Assembly (NCBI RefSeq): GCF_001655775.1
Contig: NZ_LXFF01000023.1
Location: 1-64,000, forward strand
DNA from: Candidatus Arthromitus sp. SFB-turkey
GTDB taxonomy: Bacteria; Bacillota; Clostridia; Clostridiales; Clostridiaceae
Direction of reading: 5' to 3'
Length of the DNA: 64,000 nt
Shown here: piece after piece, positions 53,214 to 63,911 of the stretch
Layout of the letters: each line of letters begins with the position of its first letter
Position numbering within the stretch: position 1 is the stretch's first letter
Translations under genes and position numbers: made by a program
The notes under the pieces: model-generated
The model's database searches: none
What the model was told of the DNA's origin: nothing
Seen by the model: the letters and a program-made list of their open reading frames with translations, nothing else

Positions 53214-54056
53214 ATGAAATTTTTAAAAAATAAGATAAATATAGTTATATCGTTATTAGTTGTAATCATGGTAGTTCTTATTTTATTTTCTTCTAATAGA
53301 GATAGTAAATCTAAATTAGAAGGTATTGTTGGAGATACTTTAAGTCCAGTGCAAAGGATGGTTTATACAGTATCTAAGGTTGTATCAGATACTTATCAAG
53401 GAATTGTAAAATATTCAGGGTTAGTCAATAAAATTGAATTATTAAGTAAAGAAAATGGTGAATTAAAAGCTAGGATTAATTCATATGAACAGTTGAAGGT
53501 AGAAAATCATAGATTGAGAGAAATTTTGAATTTTAAAAACAGGCTTGATGATTATAAATTTGTAGGAGCTAATATTATTGGTAAAAATGGGGCGTATACC
53601 AATGAGTACATAATAGATGTAGGTATAAATAATGGATTAAAAAATGGAATGGTAGTTATTGCTAATGGTGGACTTTTTGGTATGGTTACATCAGTATCAG
53701 ACAATTGGAGCTTAGTTTCACCTATAATTAATGGTAATATTGCTGTTAGCGGAATTGTACAGAGAACAAATGGTAATCAGGGAATAATTAGAGGTTATGA
53801 AGGCGGAAGTAGTGATTATAATTTAAAAATGGAATATTTACCTATTGATGAAGAAGTTTTAGTTGGTGATATTATTGTAACTTCAGGGTTAGGGGGTGTT
53901 TATCCTTCTAGTATACCCATTGGAGAGGTGATGTCAGTGGAAAGTGATAAACGTAATTTAAGTAAAAGTCTTTTTATAAAATCACATGTTGATTTTGAGT
54001 TTGTAAGTGAGTTGTTTGTTATATTACCAAACAGTATTGATGAGGTAGAATATTAA
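53214..54056 (+). CDS. mreC: Rod shape-determining protein MreC
   Basis: 280 residues. One N-terminal helix (about 8-25), then a coiled coil (about 60-95; ELLSKENGELKARINSYEQL) and beta domains with GANIIGKNGAYTNEYIIDVG and VGDIIVTSGLGGVYPSSIPIGEV, the typical MreC periplasmic barrels. Bridges MreB and PBP2. Starts 7 bases after mreB; no strong ribosome binding site, so it is probably translationally coupled. Confidence 0.95.
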   Translation: MKFLKNKINIVISLLVVIMVVLILFSSNRDSKSKLEGIVGDTLSPVQRMVYTVSKVVSDTYQGIVKYSGLVNKIELLSKENGELKARINSYEQLKVENHRLREILNFKNRLDDYKFVGANIIGKNGAYTNEYIIDVGINNGLKNGMVVIANGGLFGMVTSVSDNWSLVSPIINGNIAVSGIVQRTNGNQGIIRGYEGGSSDYNLKMEYLPIDEEVLVGDIIVTSGLGGVYPSSIPIGEVMSVESDKRNLSKSLFIKSHVDFEFVSELFVILPNSIDEVEY

Positions 54057-54064
54057 TTTTAATT

Positions 54065-54556
54065 ATGAAAGTGTTAGTTTTATCTTTTATTACGTTTGTT
54101 TTTTTAGTGTTAGACACATCGTTTGCGATATTTTTTGATTTTAATGATTGGTATCCTAGTATTGTATCTTTGTATTTTTTTATATATTCTTTGAATAATG
54201 AAAAGTATGGTATTACTTTCTTTGCATTGTTTGTAGGATTTTTACAAGATATATTTTTTTATAATGGATTTGGAGTAAATATATTTTTGAATTTAGTTAT
54301 AGGATTTATAGTGCATTATTTATCAGTTAAGTATAATAAAAATAAATATATTTTATCTATTTTTTTGGTTGCTAGTGCGTCATTATTGAAAAGTTTTTTG
54401 GTGATTATATATATGAATATTGCTTTTGGTGTAAATATATATATAGTTAAATTGTTGTATGAATTTGTATATACATTTGTAGTGTTATTGTTTATGTATC
54501 CAATTTTCAACAGTATGTTTAAAAGTAAGTTGTTTAGAAAAACCTTGGAATTTTAG
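54065..54556 (+). CDS. mreD: Rod shape-determining protein MreD
   Basis: 163 residues with about five membrane helices (LVLSFITFVFLVLDTSFAIFF, YGITFFALFVGFLQDIFFYNG, and others). FVGFLQDIF and the pattern of helices fit MreD, an integral partner of MreC. It lies 8 bases after mreC and its stop is next to the PBP2 gene. Confidence 0.9.
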   Translation: MKVLVLSFITFVFLVLDTSFAIFFDFNDWYPSIVSLYFFIYSLNNEKYGITFFALFVGFLQDIFFYNGFGVNIFLNLVIGFIVHYLSVKYNKNKYILSIFLVASASLLKSFLVIIYMNIAFGVNIYIVKLLYEFVYTFVVLLFMYPIFNSMFKSKLFRKTLEF

Positions 54557-54577
54557 TTGGTAAATGGAGGTAACATA

Positions 54578-57376
54578 ATGGGTACTAAGCAAAGAAAGAG
54601 TACTGATTATAGATATTTAGTTATTATTATATCTATGTTTGTACTTTTTTTTATTATCTTGATGAGATTATTTAAATTACAGGTTAGAGATTTTGAAGAG
54701 AATTTAAAACTTTCTAATTATTATTCGCAACGCCAAATACCGATACTTGCTCCTAGAGGTGAAATTTTGGATAAAGATGGAGAAGTTTTAGCCACAAATG
54801 TTGAAAGTTATATTTTGGAGTATTCGTATAGGAATAATAGTAAAAGTTTTTTTAAAGTTATATCAGAGGTTTTAGATATTTTAGAAAGATATGATGAAGA
54901 ATTGTATGATAATTTTGAACTTAAGGTTAATCCATTTAGATTTGAATTTGGTGGATTAAATGAATCAGATAAAAAAAGTAGGGAGTTAAGATTTAAAACG
55001 GATAGAGGTTACTATGAAAAATTAAAAAAGAAGTATTTTCCGTCAGTTAAAGAACTTACGGATACACAAAAGAGAGAATTAGAAAATTATATTTTAGATA
55101 TAAGTGTTGAGGAAGTATTTTATGATTTAATTAAGGAGTATGATTTATATAAACTTTTAGATGAAAGTACATTGGATTCTAATAGTACAGGTAAAGAAAT
55201 ATATGATAGCTTGACTAGTGAGTATACAGACGAGTATATTAGAAAGTATATGTTTATAAAGGATAGTATAAAAATGAATAGTTTTTCTGAATTTAATCCA
55301 GTTATTTTGGCTACTGATTTGAAAAAGGAAACTGCATTTGAAATAATGCAAAAACAAAATATGTTGCAGGGAATAAATGTATCACAGAAGTCTATCAGAT
55401 ATTATCCAGAAGGTGAATTTGCTTCAAATATTATAGGTTATATAGGACCTATTGACGATAATCAAAAGGAAAGGTATCAACAAGAAGGTTATAATATTGC
55501 TTATGATGTTATAGGTAGAGCAGGAGTGGAATCTGTGTTTGAATCCAATTTGAGGGGAAATCATGGAGGTAATGTTATAAAAGTTGATAATAATGGGGTT
55601 AAAAAACAAGAAATATTTGAAAAGGAGTCAAGGCCAGGTGATAATCTTTATCTGACGATAGATAAAGATTTGCAAAAAGTAGCAGAAAGAGCTTTATCTG
55701 ATGTAATGTTGGGTTTGCAAAAAACAGGAAATAACCATGGTTCAGGACTCGATACAAGTAATGCAACTCGAGGAGCAGCAGTTGTTATGGATGTTAATAA
55801 TGGTAATATTTTATCATTGGTGTCATTGCCAAATTATGATCCTAATGTCTTTGTTTCAGAAGATAATATGACTGAAGAAACTAGAGAAAAGTATTTTGCG
55901 ACGAATTTAAAAGAATTTGGAGAAAATTATATTAAAGAACGTAATTTAGATATAGATGTTGATACATTATTTCCATTATCAGATAAAGATAATATGAATA
56001 GTTTAAGAGATGATCCTAATGATATATACCCTAAAGTTTTTTTTAATTATGCTACACAAGGATTGATACCTCCTGGATCTACTTTTAAACCGTTAACTGC
56101 TATAGCAGCTTTAGAAGAAGGAGTGATTAAACCAGACGAGTTAATTAAAGATAACGTTATATTTGAAGCTTATAATAATCAATGGAGAAATCTTATAGAT
56201 TATAGTTTGGGTAGTATTGATGTTAAAGATGCGTTAAGAACGTCTAATAATCATTTTTTCTATGAAGTTGGTAATAGGATGTATAATAGTAAAAATTCAA
56301 ATCTTGAAGGTTTGGATGTTTTAGCTAATTGGGCTTGGAAATTTGGGCTTGGTAGGCCACCTAATAGTACTAAATATATTTCAACAACAGGAATAGAGTT
56401 GATAGAGACAACAGGTCAAGTATTTAATTCGCAAAGTATGAAATCAAATATTGTAGCATTATCATCGTATAATATTGTTGATATTTTGAATAGAGGAGAA
56501 TTCGGAAAGTATAAATTTAAACCTATTGATATATCTAAAAAAAATAGTGATGGAGAAAAATTGTCAAAATTAAAGAAGGAAATTAAAGACTTAGTAAAGA
56601 AAATATTAAGTGAAGATTTGCCATTAGATATAGAACAAGAAATATTAAATGAAAAAGTTAATTACTTAAGTACAAATCTTAAAGAGTTGTTTATTCAATT
56701 AGTGGGATATTATGCAAAAGAATTTGGTATGAATTATGAGCAAAGTGATATTGATAATATGACAAATGCTATCACTGATTATATTTTGTATTCTTTAAGA
56801 ACTGAGATTTATACACCTGGAAACGTTATAAATGCTTCTATAGGTCAAGGGATAAGTTTATTTACTCCAGTACAGCTTGTGAGTTATATTGCAACGCTTG
56901 TTAATGGAGGAATTAGATATAAATTAAATTTGGTTGATAAAATAGTTGATGTTGATAATAATTTAGTAAAAGAATATAATCCTGAAATTTTGGAAAAAGT
57001 TTATTTGAAGCAAGAGAATGTAGATGCAGTGATAGAAGGTATGAGGAGAGTTAATAGGACTGGTAGTACTGCTAATGTATTTACAAATGGTAACTATTTT
57101 CCTATAGAGACTGGAGGCAAAACAGGGACTGCAACGTTTAAAGAAGATGGGATGCAAGAAAAAGTAGGTAGGGCTGCTTATGGTGTTTTTGTAGGATTTG
57201 CTCCGGTAGAAAATCCAGAAATAGCTGTATGTGTTGTTTTATATGATGGTGGACATGGTTATTTTGGTGCGTATGTAGCAAGAGCTATATTTGAAGCTTA
57301 TTTTAAAGAAAGGTTACAGAAGGATTATCCTAAATATGTTCCAATGTTTCCTTATACTTATACTTTGATGGATTAA
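54578..57376 (+). CDS. mrdA: Penicillin-binding protein 2 (elongasome transpeptidase)
   Basis: 932 residues from ATG 54578 after GGAGGT; an upstream TTG at 54557 is less likely. One N-terminal helix (about 13-35), a dimerisation/pedestal domain with the ILAPRGEILDKDGEVLATN motif, and a transpeptidase domain with active-site STFK (GSTFKPLTA), SNN (TSNNHFF) and KTGT (GGKTGTAT). It is longer than E. coli PBP2 (about 630) owing to insertions near residues 80-230 and 640-740. It cross-links peptidoglycan with RodA, encoded 1.8 kb downstream. Confidence 0.95.
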   Translation: MGTKQRKSTDYRYLVIIISMFVLFFIILMRLFKLQVRDFEENLKLSNYYSQRQIPILAPRGEILDKDGEVLATNVESYILEYSYRNNSKSFFKVISEVLDILERYDEELYDNFELKVNPFRFEFGGLNESDKKSRELRFKTDRGYYEKLKKKYFPSVKELTDTQKRELENYILDISVEEVFYDLIKEYDLYKLLDESTLDSNSTGKEIYDSLTSEYTDEYIRKYMFIKDSIKMNSFSEFNPVILATDLKKETAFEIMQKQNMLQGINVSQKSIRYYPEGEFASNIIGYIGPIDDNQKERYQQEGYNIAYDVIGRAGVESVFESNLRGNHGGNVIKVDNNGVKKQEIFEKESRPGDNLYLTIDKDLQKVAERALSDVMLGLQKTGNNHGSGLDTSNATRGAAVVMDVNNGNILSLVSLPNYDPNVFVSEDNMTEETREKYFATNLKEFGENYIKERNLDIDVDTLFPLSDKDNMNSLRDDPNDIYPKVFFNYATQGLIPPGSTFKPLTAIAALEEGVIKPDELIKDNVIFEAYNNQWRNLIDYSLGSIDVKDALRTSNNHFFYEVGNRMYNSKNSNLEGLDVLANWAWKFGLGRPPNSTKYISTTGIELIETTGQVFNSQSMKSNIVALSSYNIVDILNRGEFGKYKFKPIDISKKNSDGEKLSKLKKEIKDLVKKILSEDLPLDIEQEILNEKVNYLSTNLKELFIQLVGYYAKEFGMNYEQSDIDNMTNAITDYILYSLRTEIYTPGNVINASIGQGISLFTPVQLVSYIATLVNGGIRYKLNLVDKIVDVDNNLVKEYNPEILEKVYLKQENVDAVIEGMRRVNRTGSTANVFTNGNYFPIETGGKTGTATFKEDGMQEKVGRAAYGVFVGFAPVENPEIAVCVVLYDGGHGYFGAYVARAIFEAYFKERLQKDYPKYVPMFPYTYTLMD

Positions 57377-57393
57377 TTTTTAGGAGGAAATTT

Positions 57394-58020
57394 ATGGGTA
57401 GTAATGGAGTGAAGATTAAAGGTGGTAAGGATGGATTAGAAATAATATTTGATGATGATAGATATACTTATGATAAATTAGCTGTAGAGTTAATTGATAA
57501 AATGAAAGGAAATCTCAGATTTTTTAGGGAGTCATCCATCAAATTGATTATAGATTTTAATAAAATAGATAATGACATATTAAATGATATAAAAAGGTTT
57601 TTTGAAGATGATATACAGGTAAAAAATTTAGTTTTAGAAGATAAAAATAATTATTGTTTGGAAAATAGTTCTTATTTTAGTGGTATAGATGAAGGGAAAA
57701 CTAAGTTTATATATAAAACAATAAGAAGTGGACAAAAAGTTTTTTTTAATGGTAATGTCGTTGTAATTGGAGATATAAATAGTGGAGCAGAAGTTATAGC
57801 AACTGGGAATGTTATTGTTTTAGGTGAGTTGAAAGGAAGAGTTCATGCTGGGTTTAGTGGGAATAGGCAAACTGTTATTGCTGCATTTAGATTGTATCCT
57901 GAAATTTTACAAATAAGTGATACTGTAGCTACTTCACCTGAAGGATATCCAGAAGTTGCAAAATTAAAAAATGGTTGCATTGAAGTGGAACCATATAGTA
58001 TAAATAAATATGTATATTAG
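57394..58020 (+). CDS. minC: Septum site-determining protein MinC
   Basis: 208 residues. The N-terminal part (about 1-95) is a MinC N-domain-like alpha/beta region and the C-terminal beta helix (about 110-205) shows KTIRSGQKVFFNGNVVVIGDIN, SGAEVIATGNVIVLGELKGRVHAG, with the regular turns of MinC. It inhibits FtsZ assembly at the poles. First gene of minCDE, AGGAGG upstream of ATG. Confidence 0.95.
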   Translation: MGSNGVKIKGGKDGLEIIFDDDRYTYDKLAVELIDKMKGNLRFFRESSIKLIIDFNKIDNDILNDIKRFFEDDIQVKNLVLEDKNNYCLENSSYFSGIDEGKTKFIYKTIRSGQKVFFNGNVVVIGDINSGAEVIATGNVIVLGELKGRVHAGFSGNRQTVIAAFRLYPEILQISDTVATSPEGYPEVAKLKNGCIEVEPYSINKYVY

Positions 58021-58098
58021 TAAAAATTTCCAATTCTTAATCATTAAATTTTATTAAAGTTATATTTTAATAATAGTGGTATTTGTAGGGGGTATACT

Positions 58099-58890
58099 AT
58101 GAGTGAATCAATAGTTATAACATCAGGAAAAGGTGGAGTAGGTAAAACTACTACAACTGCTAATATAGGAACTGCACTTGCTTCTTTTGATAAAAGTGTT
58201 ATAGTCGTTGATGGAGATACGGGGTTAAGAAATTTAGACGTTTTGATGGGGTTAGAAAATAGGATAGTTTATACTCTATTAGATGTTATTGAAGGTAAAT
58301 GTAAACTTAAGCAAGCTATTATAAAGGATAAGAGGTTTAATAATTTATATCTTCTTCCTACGGCTCAGACTAGAGATAAAAATGATATTACTACTAAGCA
58401 GATGCAAAAATTAATAAATGAGCTTAAACAAGATTTTGATTATGTTTTGATAGATTGTCCTGCAGGTATTGAACAAGGATTTGAAAATGCAATTATAGGT
58501 GCTGATAGAGCAATAGTTGTAGTTAATCCTGAAATAACATCTGTTAGGGATGCGGATAGAGTTATAGGGAAATTAGATGCCAAAGGTCTTGATAGGCATC
58601 AATTAATAATAAATAAGCTTAATTATTCAATGACTAAAAAAGGTGATATGTTAGATGTTGATGATATAATGGAGACGTTATCAATAAAACTTTTGGGAGT
58701 TGTACCTGATGATAAGGGTATAACTATATCTACGAATAAGGGTGAACCTGTAGTTCTGTCTAATAAGTCTAAAGCAGGTAGTGCTTATATTAATATTGCT
58801 AGAAGAATAATGGGTGAAGAAGTTCCATTTATGAATTTAGGAGATGAAAATGGATTTTTTAAGTCTTTAGTTAATATTTTTAAAAGATAG
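58099..58890 (+). CDS. minD: Septum site-determining protein MinD
   Basis: 263 residues with deviant Walker A SGKGGVGKTTTTANIGTALA, VDGDTGLRNLDVLMGLENR and the DYVLIDCPAGIE (Walker B). The C-terminal amphipathic helix (NGFFKSLVNIFKR) binds the membrane. It recruits MinC and is released by MinE. GGGGGT precedes the ATG. Confidence 0.97.
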   Translation: MSESIVITSGKGGVGKTTTTANIGTALASFDKSVIVVDGDTGLRNLDVLMGLENRIVYTLLDVIEGKCKLKQAIIKDKRFNNLYLLPTAQTRDKNDITTKQMQKLINELKQDFDYVLIDCPAGIEQGFENAIIGADRAIVVVNPEITSVRDADRVIGKLDAKGLDRHQLIINKLNYSMTKKGDMLDVDDIMETLSIKLLGVVPDDKGITISTNKGEPVVLSNKSKAGSAYINIARRIMGEEVPFMNLGDENGFFKSLVNIFKR

Positions 58891-58915
58891 TAAAGGTTTT
58901 GGGAGGTGTGTCATA

Positions 58916-59182
58916 ATGTTAAAATTTCTTTATAGTAGACCTTTACCTAAAGAAATAGCTAGAGATAGACTTAAGTTTATAATTATTAATGATAGGGACG
59001 GTATAACACCTTATGTTTTAGATATTATTAAAAATGAAATTCTAACAATAATTGTTAAGTATGTAAATATTGATGTTAATAGTGTTTCAATTAATTTGTA
59101 CAATGGTGGAGAATTTGATGTTGAGGGGAAATCTTCGAGGTTAGTGCTAACGGTTCCTTTTTATCAAAATTGTAATAAATAA
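58916..59182 (+). CDS. minE: Cell division topological specificity factor MinE
   Basis: 88 residues. AKEIARDRLKFII-like (KEIARDRLKFIIINDR) gives the anti-MinCD helix and the C-terminal dimerisation strands end in LVLTVPF. It stimulates MinD ATPase to create pole-to-pole or polar patterning. The presence of MinE rather than DivIVA is a notable trait for Firmicutes and is typical of Clostridia. GGGAGGTG precedes the ATG. Confidence 0.95.
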   Translation: MLKFLYSRPLPKEIARDRLKFIIINDRDGITPYVLDIIKNEILTIIVKYVNIDVNSVSINLYNGGEFDVEGKSSRLVLTVPFYQNCNK

Positions 59183-59195
59183 AGGTGAGAGTTTA

Positions 59196-60314
59196 TTGAA
59201 ATATATTTTGTTAAAAATTCGTCAGGTTAGGCGAATTGATTTTGTTATATTATTTAGTGTAATTGTTTTAGCTTTATATGGAGTTATCAACATATTTAAT
59301 GCAACTAATTCTAATTCTGCAAGAAGACAATTGTTGTTTGTTATAGTGTCATTAATTATTTTATGTATAATTTTGTTTATAGATTATTCCAATATAAAGC
59401 CATTTATATCTTTGTTGTATTATTCGAATGTTATATTACTTATATTTACAAAGATATTTAGTGAAAAAGTAAATGGTGCGAATGGATGGATTCAAATAGG
59501 TAGTTTTACTTTACAACCTTCTGAGTTTATGAAAATTTCTTTGATTTTAATGTTAGCTAAGGTTATAGATGAGAATGAGGGTAAGATAAATGAAAAAAAT
59601 ATGATTTTTAAATTAATGTATTATATAATTGTACCTGTTATAGCTATTGTTATTCAACCCGATATGGGAATGACCTTGGTTTGTTTTATAATGAGTATGG
59701 GTATTTTATTTGTGGCTGGATTAAATATTAAATTTTTTTTGGGAGGTTTTTTACTTTCTATTTTTTCTGTGTTATTAATTTGGGATACAGATATTTTACC
59801 TCAGTATTGGAAAAGTAGAATAATTTCTTTTCTTAATCCGTCAGCAGATTCTTTAGGAAATGGACTTCAAGTGTTACAGTCTAAGATTGGGGTAGGGTCT
59901 GGAGGAATTTGGGGTAAGCATAATATTCTTTCGGGTAATAATCAAGATAGTTATGTATCTCAGTTCGTGCCTGAACCACAAAATGATTTTATATTTTCAA
60001 TTATTGGAGAGTATTGGGGATTCGTAGGTGCTATAGTATTATTAGTTATATTTTTAATTATAATTTTAAGAATGATTAAGGTAGCTAGAAATTCTAAAGA
60101 TGTTTTTGGAGAATTATTTTGTGTTGGAATGATATTTTACATATTATATTCGGTTTTTCAAAATATTGGAATGACTATAGGATTGTTACCTGTTACTGGT
60201 ATTAATCTTCCTTTTATAAGTTATGGAGGAAGTTCAATATTAAGTAATATGATTGGTATTGCTATGGTTTTAAATATTAATATGCGTAAAGATCCTATTG
60301 CATTTAGTGTTTAG
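59196..60314 (+). CDS. rodA: Peptidoglycan polymerase RodA (SEDS family)
   Basis: 372 residues from TTG 59196 (AAAGGTGAG upstream). About ten membrane helices; NGANGWIQIGSFTLQPSEFMKI and VPEPQNDFIFSIIGEYWGFVGA are SEDS hallmarks, ending with PVTGINLPFISYGGSSIL. RodA polymerises glycan strands with PBP2 as its partner. RodA rather than FtsW is inferred from its neighbours. Directly follows minE. Confidence 0.93.
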   Translation: MKYILLKIRQVRRIDFVILFSVIVLALYGVINIFNATNSNSARRQLLFVIVSLIILCIILFIDYSNIKPFISLLYYSNVILLIFTKIFSEKVNGANGWIQIGSFTLQPSEFMKISLILMLAKVIDENEGKINEKNMIFKLMYYIIVPVIAIVIQPDMGMTLVCFIMSMGILFVAGLNIKFFLGGFLLSIFSVLLIWDTDILPQYWKSRIISFLNPSADSLGNGLQVLQSKIGVGSGGIWGKHNILSGNNQDSYVSQFVPEPQNDFIFSIIGEYWGFVGAIVLLVIFLIIILRMIKVARNSKDVFGELFCVGMIFYILYSVFQNIGMTIGLLPVTGINLPFISYGGSSILSNMIGIAMVLNINMRKDPIAFSV

Positions 60315-60388
60315 TTTTTATTAGTTATATAAAGTTAATTCGGGAAATATATTTATAAAATAATTAATTAAATTTTATAGGTGTATTT

Positions 60389-61246
60389 TTGTATAGTGAT
60401 TATAGAATATTAAAATTCATTTTAATTATTTTATATTGTGTTATTTTTATAAAGAATATCGAGTATGTTTTATTTTCAGTTTTGGCTATTTGTATACACG
60501 AATTAGCACATATTGTATTTTTGAAAATTAGTGGTGTAAGTATAGTAAATTTTAAAGTTTCATTTTTAGGTTTTGAAATATATTTAAGAGAAAAAAAATG
60601 TATTAATAGGGAACTTATTGTATATTTTGTAGGAAGTTTATCTAATATATTGATTGGTATTTTATTTTTGGTTATTAAAAATATATTTACTGTGGAGATT
60701 TTTGATAAATTTATAATTGTTAATTTTGTAATTGGATTTGTAAATTTGATTCCGGTATTTCCTTTAGATGGTGCTATTATTCTTAAAAATATATTATTTA
60801 GAAAGTTTAGATTAAATACTGCAGTGTTTATAAGTATTTTTGTAAGTGTATTTTTAGCAATTATTATATTGATATTTATTATGAGTTTATTTTTAAAATT
60901 TTCATTTATTAATATTACTTATGTAGTAGTGTTTATTTTTGTAATTGTAAGTACATATAAAGAGTATAGGTTATTTATAAGTACTTTTGTAGTTAGTAAA
61001 ATTGATTATAAAAAATATTTGTTTTTGAAAGAAAAGTATCTTAAGACTGTTTTAATTTCAGTGACTTATGATACTGAATTATTAGATCTAATTAGATTAT
61101 ATAAGTTTAGTAGATTCTCAGTATTTTGTTTTTTAGATGGTGAACTTAAAATTATAGGAATGATGAACGAATTTAATGTATTGGAATGTTATAAGAAATT
61201 TGGAAATATTACGATTAGGAAGTATTATGAAAAAAATTTAAAATAG
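60389..61246 (+). CDS. Site-2 protease family M50, SpoIVFB-like
   Basis: 285 residues, TTG 60389. CIHELAHIVFLKISG holds the HExxH metalloprotease site (HELAH) in a membrane helix and NLIPVFPLDGAIIL the third zinc ligand (LDG). About five membrane helices follow and a CBS-like C-terminal region. SpoIVFB cleaves pro-sigma-K in spore formers; its location beside rodA and rplU is the classic clostridial and bacillar order. The sporulation role is inferred from homology. Confidence 0.85.
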   Translation: MYSDYRILKFILIILYCVIFIKNIEYVLFSVLAICIHELAHIVFLKISGVSIVNFKVSFLGFEIYLREKKCINRELIVYFVGSLSNILIGILFLVIKNIFTVEIFDKFIIVNFVIGFVNLIPVFPLDGAIILKNILFRKFRLNTAVFISIFVSVFLAIIILIFIMSLFLKFSFINITYVVVFIFVIVSTYKEYRLFISTFVVSKIDYKKYLFLKEKYLKTVLISVTYDTELLDLIRLYKFSRFSVFCFLDGELKIIGMMNEFNVLECYKKFGNITIRKYYEKNLK

Positions 61247-61277
61247 ATTGGGAAATATTTTCCCAATCTATTTTTTT
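61241..61277. terminator. Terminator after the M50 gene
   Basis: AAATAGATTGGGAA at 61241-61254 pairs with TTCCCAATCTATTT at 61260-61273 and is followed by Ts. The M50 stop is inside the stem. It may also end leftward transcripts from the small gene at 61276-61347. Confidence 0.9.
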
Positions 61278-61347
61278 AATTTAATACAAGACCGATAAAT
61301 AAAATGAATATTATCCAAAATGAAAATAATGCAACCTGAAGTTTCAT
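61276..61347 (-). CDS. Candidate 23-residue membrane peptide
   Basis: A leftward frame begins with ATG 61347, 8 bases after GCAGGAG, and ends at 61276, next to a terminator. It encodes an almost wholly hydrophobic peptide (LFSFWIIFILFIGLVL) after a short MKLQVA start. It resembles single-helix membrane peptides that modulate other membrane proteins, but no family is recognisable. Chance open frames of this size are common; the good ribosome binding site and terminator are the main support. Confidence 0.45.
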   Translation of the reverse strand: MKLQVALFSFWIIFILFIGLVLN

Positions 61348-61433
61348 TTAATATCTCCTGCAATATATTTGTGCAAATACGATGACAATTATAATATAAA
61401 ATTTTAAAATTTACAATATAAATATGTTTATAT

Positions 61434-61462
61434 TTGCATTTTTTCATGAAATATGTTACAAT
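61434..61462 (+). promoter_or_regulatory. Promoter of the rplU operon
   Basis: TTGCAT at 61434-61439 and TACAAT at 61457-61462 with a 17-base spacer, just upstream of the L21 leader. Confidence 0.7.
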
Positions 61463-61530
61463 CTCTCAAGTAACCGCACTTTATAGGTATTTAAGATAAT
61501 GGTTCACCTATTGGGGCGAGTCTTATTTTT
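61463..61530 (+). ncRNA. Ribosomal protein L21 leader RNA
   Basis: The leader before rplU has the pattern of the Firmicutes L21 leader: AACCGCACTTTATAGG, GTATTTAAGATAA, CACCTATTGGGGCGAG. Parts are self-complementary (ATAGGT at 61484 region with ACCTAT at 61505 region). Such leaders bind L21 (or L27) for autogenous control. The call is from recollection of the motif and position, not a covariance search. Confidence 0.7.
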
Positions 61531-61546
61531 ATTGAGGAGGTTTTTT

Positions 61547-61861
61547 ATGTATGCTATTATAGAAACTGGTGGAAAACAGTATAAAGTAAAAGAAGGGGAC
61601 ATTATATACATAGAAAAATTGGATTTGAATGCTAATGATTCATATGAGTTTAACAATGTTTTAGCTGTTTTTGGTGAAGGTTCAAATGTTAAATTTGGAA
61701 AACCTTTTGTAGATGGAGCTAAGGTTAAAGCAAGTGTTGTTGCTCAAGTTAAAGGTAAAAAAATAATAGTTTTTAAATATAAGCCAAAGAAAGATTATAG
61801 AAGAAAAAATGGACATAGACAGCCTTATACAAAGGTAAAGATTGAAAAGATAGAGGCTTAA
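61547..61861 (+). CDS. rplU: 50S ribosomal protein L21
   Basis: 104 residues from ATG 61547 after [57 protein letters not shown] and IEKI at the end are all canonical. It is the first gene of the L21-Prp-L27-Obg operon and is preceded by a structured leader. An upstream in-frame ATG at 61499 lies within the leader and is not used. Confidence 0.97.
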   Translation: MYAIIETGGKQYKVKEGDIIYIEKLDLNANDSYEFNNVLAVFGEGSNVKFGKPFVDGAKVKASVVAQVKGKKIIVFKYKPKKDYRRKNGHRQPYTKVKIEKIEA

Positions 61862-61863
61862 TT

Positions 61864-62199
61864 TTGATTAATATACGATTAGTTCGTAAAAATGATAATT
61901 TTATTAAATTAGAAGTATGTGGTCATTCAGGTTATGATATATTAGGTAGAGATATTGTTTGTGCTGCGGTTTCTACTATTACTCAAGGTGTTGTTATTGG
62001 GTTAGAGGAAGTTATATGTAAAGATTTTTATTATCGTATAGATGATAAAAATGCTTCTGTTTTTATAGACATTTCTCGTTATGATAAAGGTAATATGAGT
62101 AAAGCACAAATATTATTAAATACTTTTAAGTATACTATTGATAGTTTGATTTTAGATTATGGAAAATATATTAAAATGAGAATTGAGGAGGAGCAATAA
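61864..62199 (+). CDS. prp: Ribosomal-processing cysteine protease Prp
   Basis: 111 residues, TTG start two bases after rpl[25 protein letters not shown] has the catalytic His and Cys of the Prp family. Prp removes the N-terminal extension of L27 in Firmicutes; its gene is always between rplU and rpmA as here, and the L27 encoded next has such an extension. Confidence 0.94.
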   Translation: MINIRLVRKNDNFIKLEVCGHSGYDILGRDIVCAAVSTITQGVVIGLEEVICKDFYYRIDDKNASVFIDISRYDKGNMSKAQILLNTFKYTIDSLILDYGKYIKMRIEEEQ

Positions 62200-62201
62200 G
62201 G

Positions 62202-62489
62202 ATGAGAATTAATATTCAATTGTTTGCATCTAAAAAAGGTGTTGGTAGCTCCAAGAATGGTAGAGAAAGTCATTCTAAAAGACTTGGGGTTAAAAGATCA
62301 GATGGTCAATTTGTTTTAGCTGGTAACATATTGATGAGACAAAGAGGTACCAAAATTCATCCAGGTACTAATGTTGGTCTAGGTAAAGATCATACTCTTT
62401 TTGCAAAAGTTGATGGTGTTGTTAGATTTGAAACATTCGGTAAAAACAAAAAGAGAGCTAGTGTTTATCCAGTTGAAGTGAGTATTTAG
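62202..62489 (+). CDS. rpmA: 50S ribosomal protein L27 with Prp-cleaved extension
   Basis: 95 residues. The N-terminus [20 protein letters not shown] shows the Firmicutes extension ending in the Prp recognition LFA, cleaved before SKKGVG, which would expose the conserved mature N-terminus near the peptidyl-transferase centre. The rest ([38 protein letters not shown]) is standard. GAGGAGGAG precedes the ATG. Confidence 0.97.
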   Translation: MRINIQLFASKKGVGSSKNGRESHSKRLGVKRSDGQFVLAGNILMRQRGTKIHPGTNVGLGKDHTLFAKVDGVVRFETFGKNKKRASVYPVEVSI

Positions 62490-62507
62490 TTTTATTTAAT
62501 ATTTTAA

Positions 62508-63875
<1,368 letters not shown>

Positions 63876-63911
63876 AATAATCTTAAAAAATTTAATTGAA
63901 GGTGTTTAACT

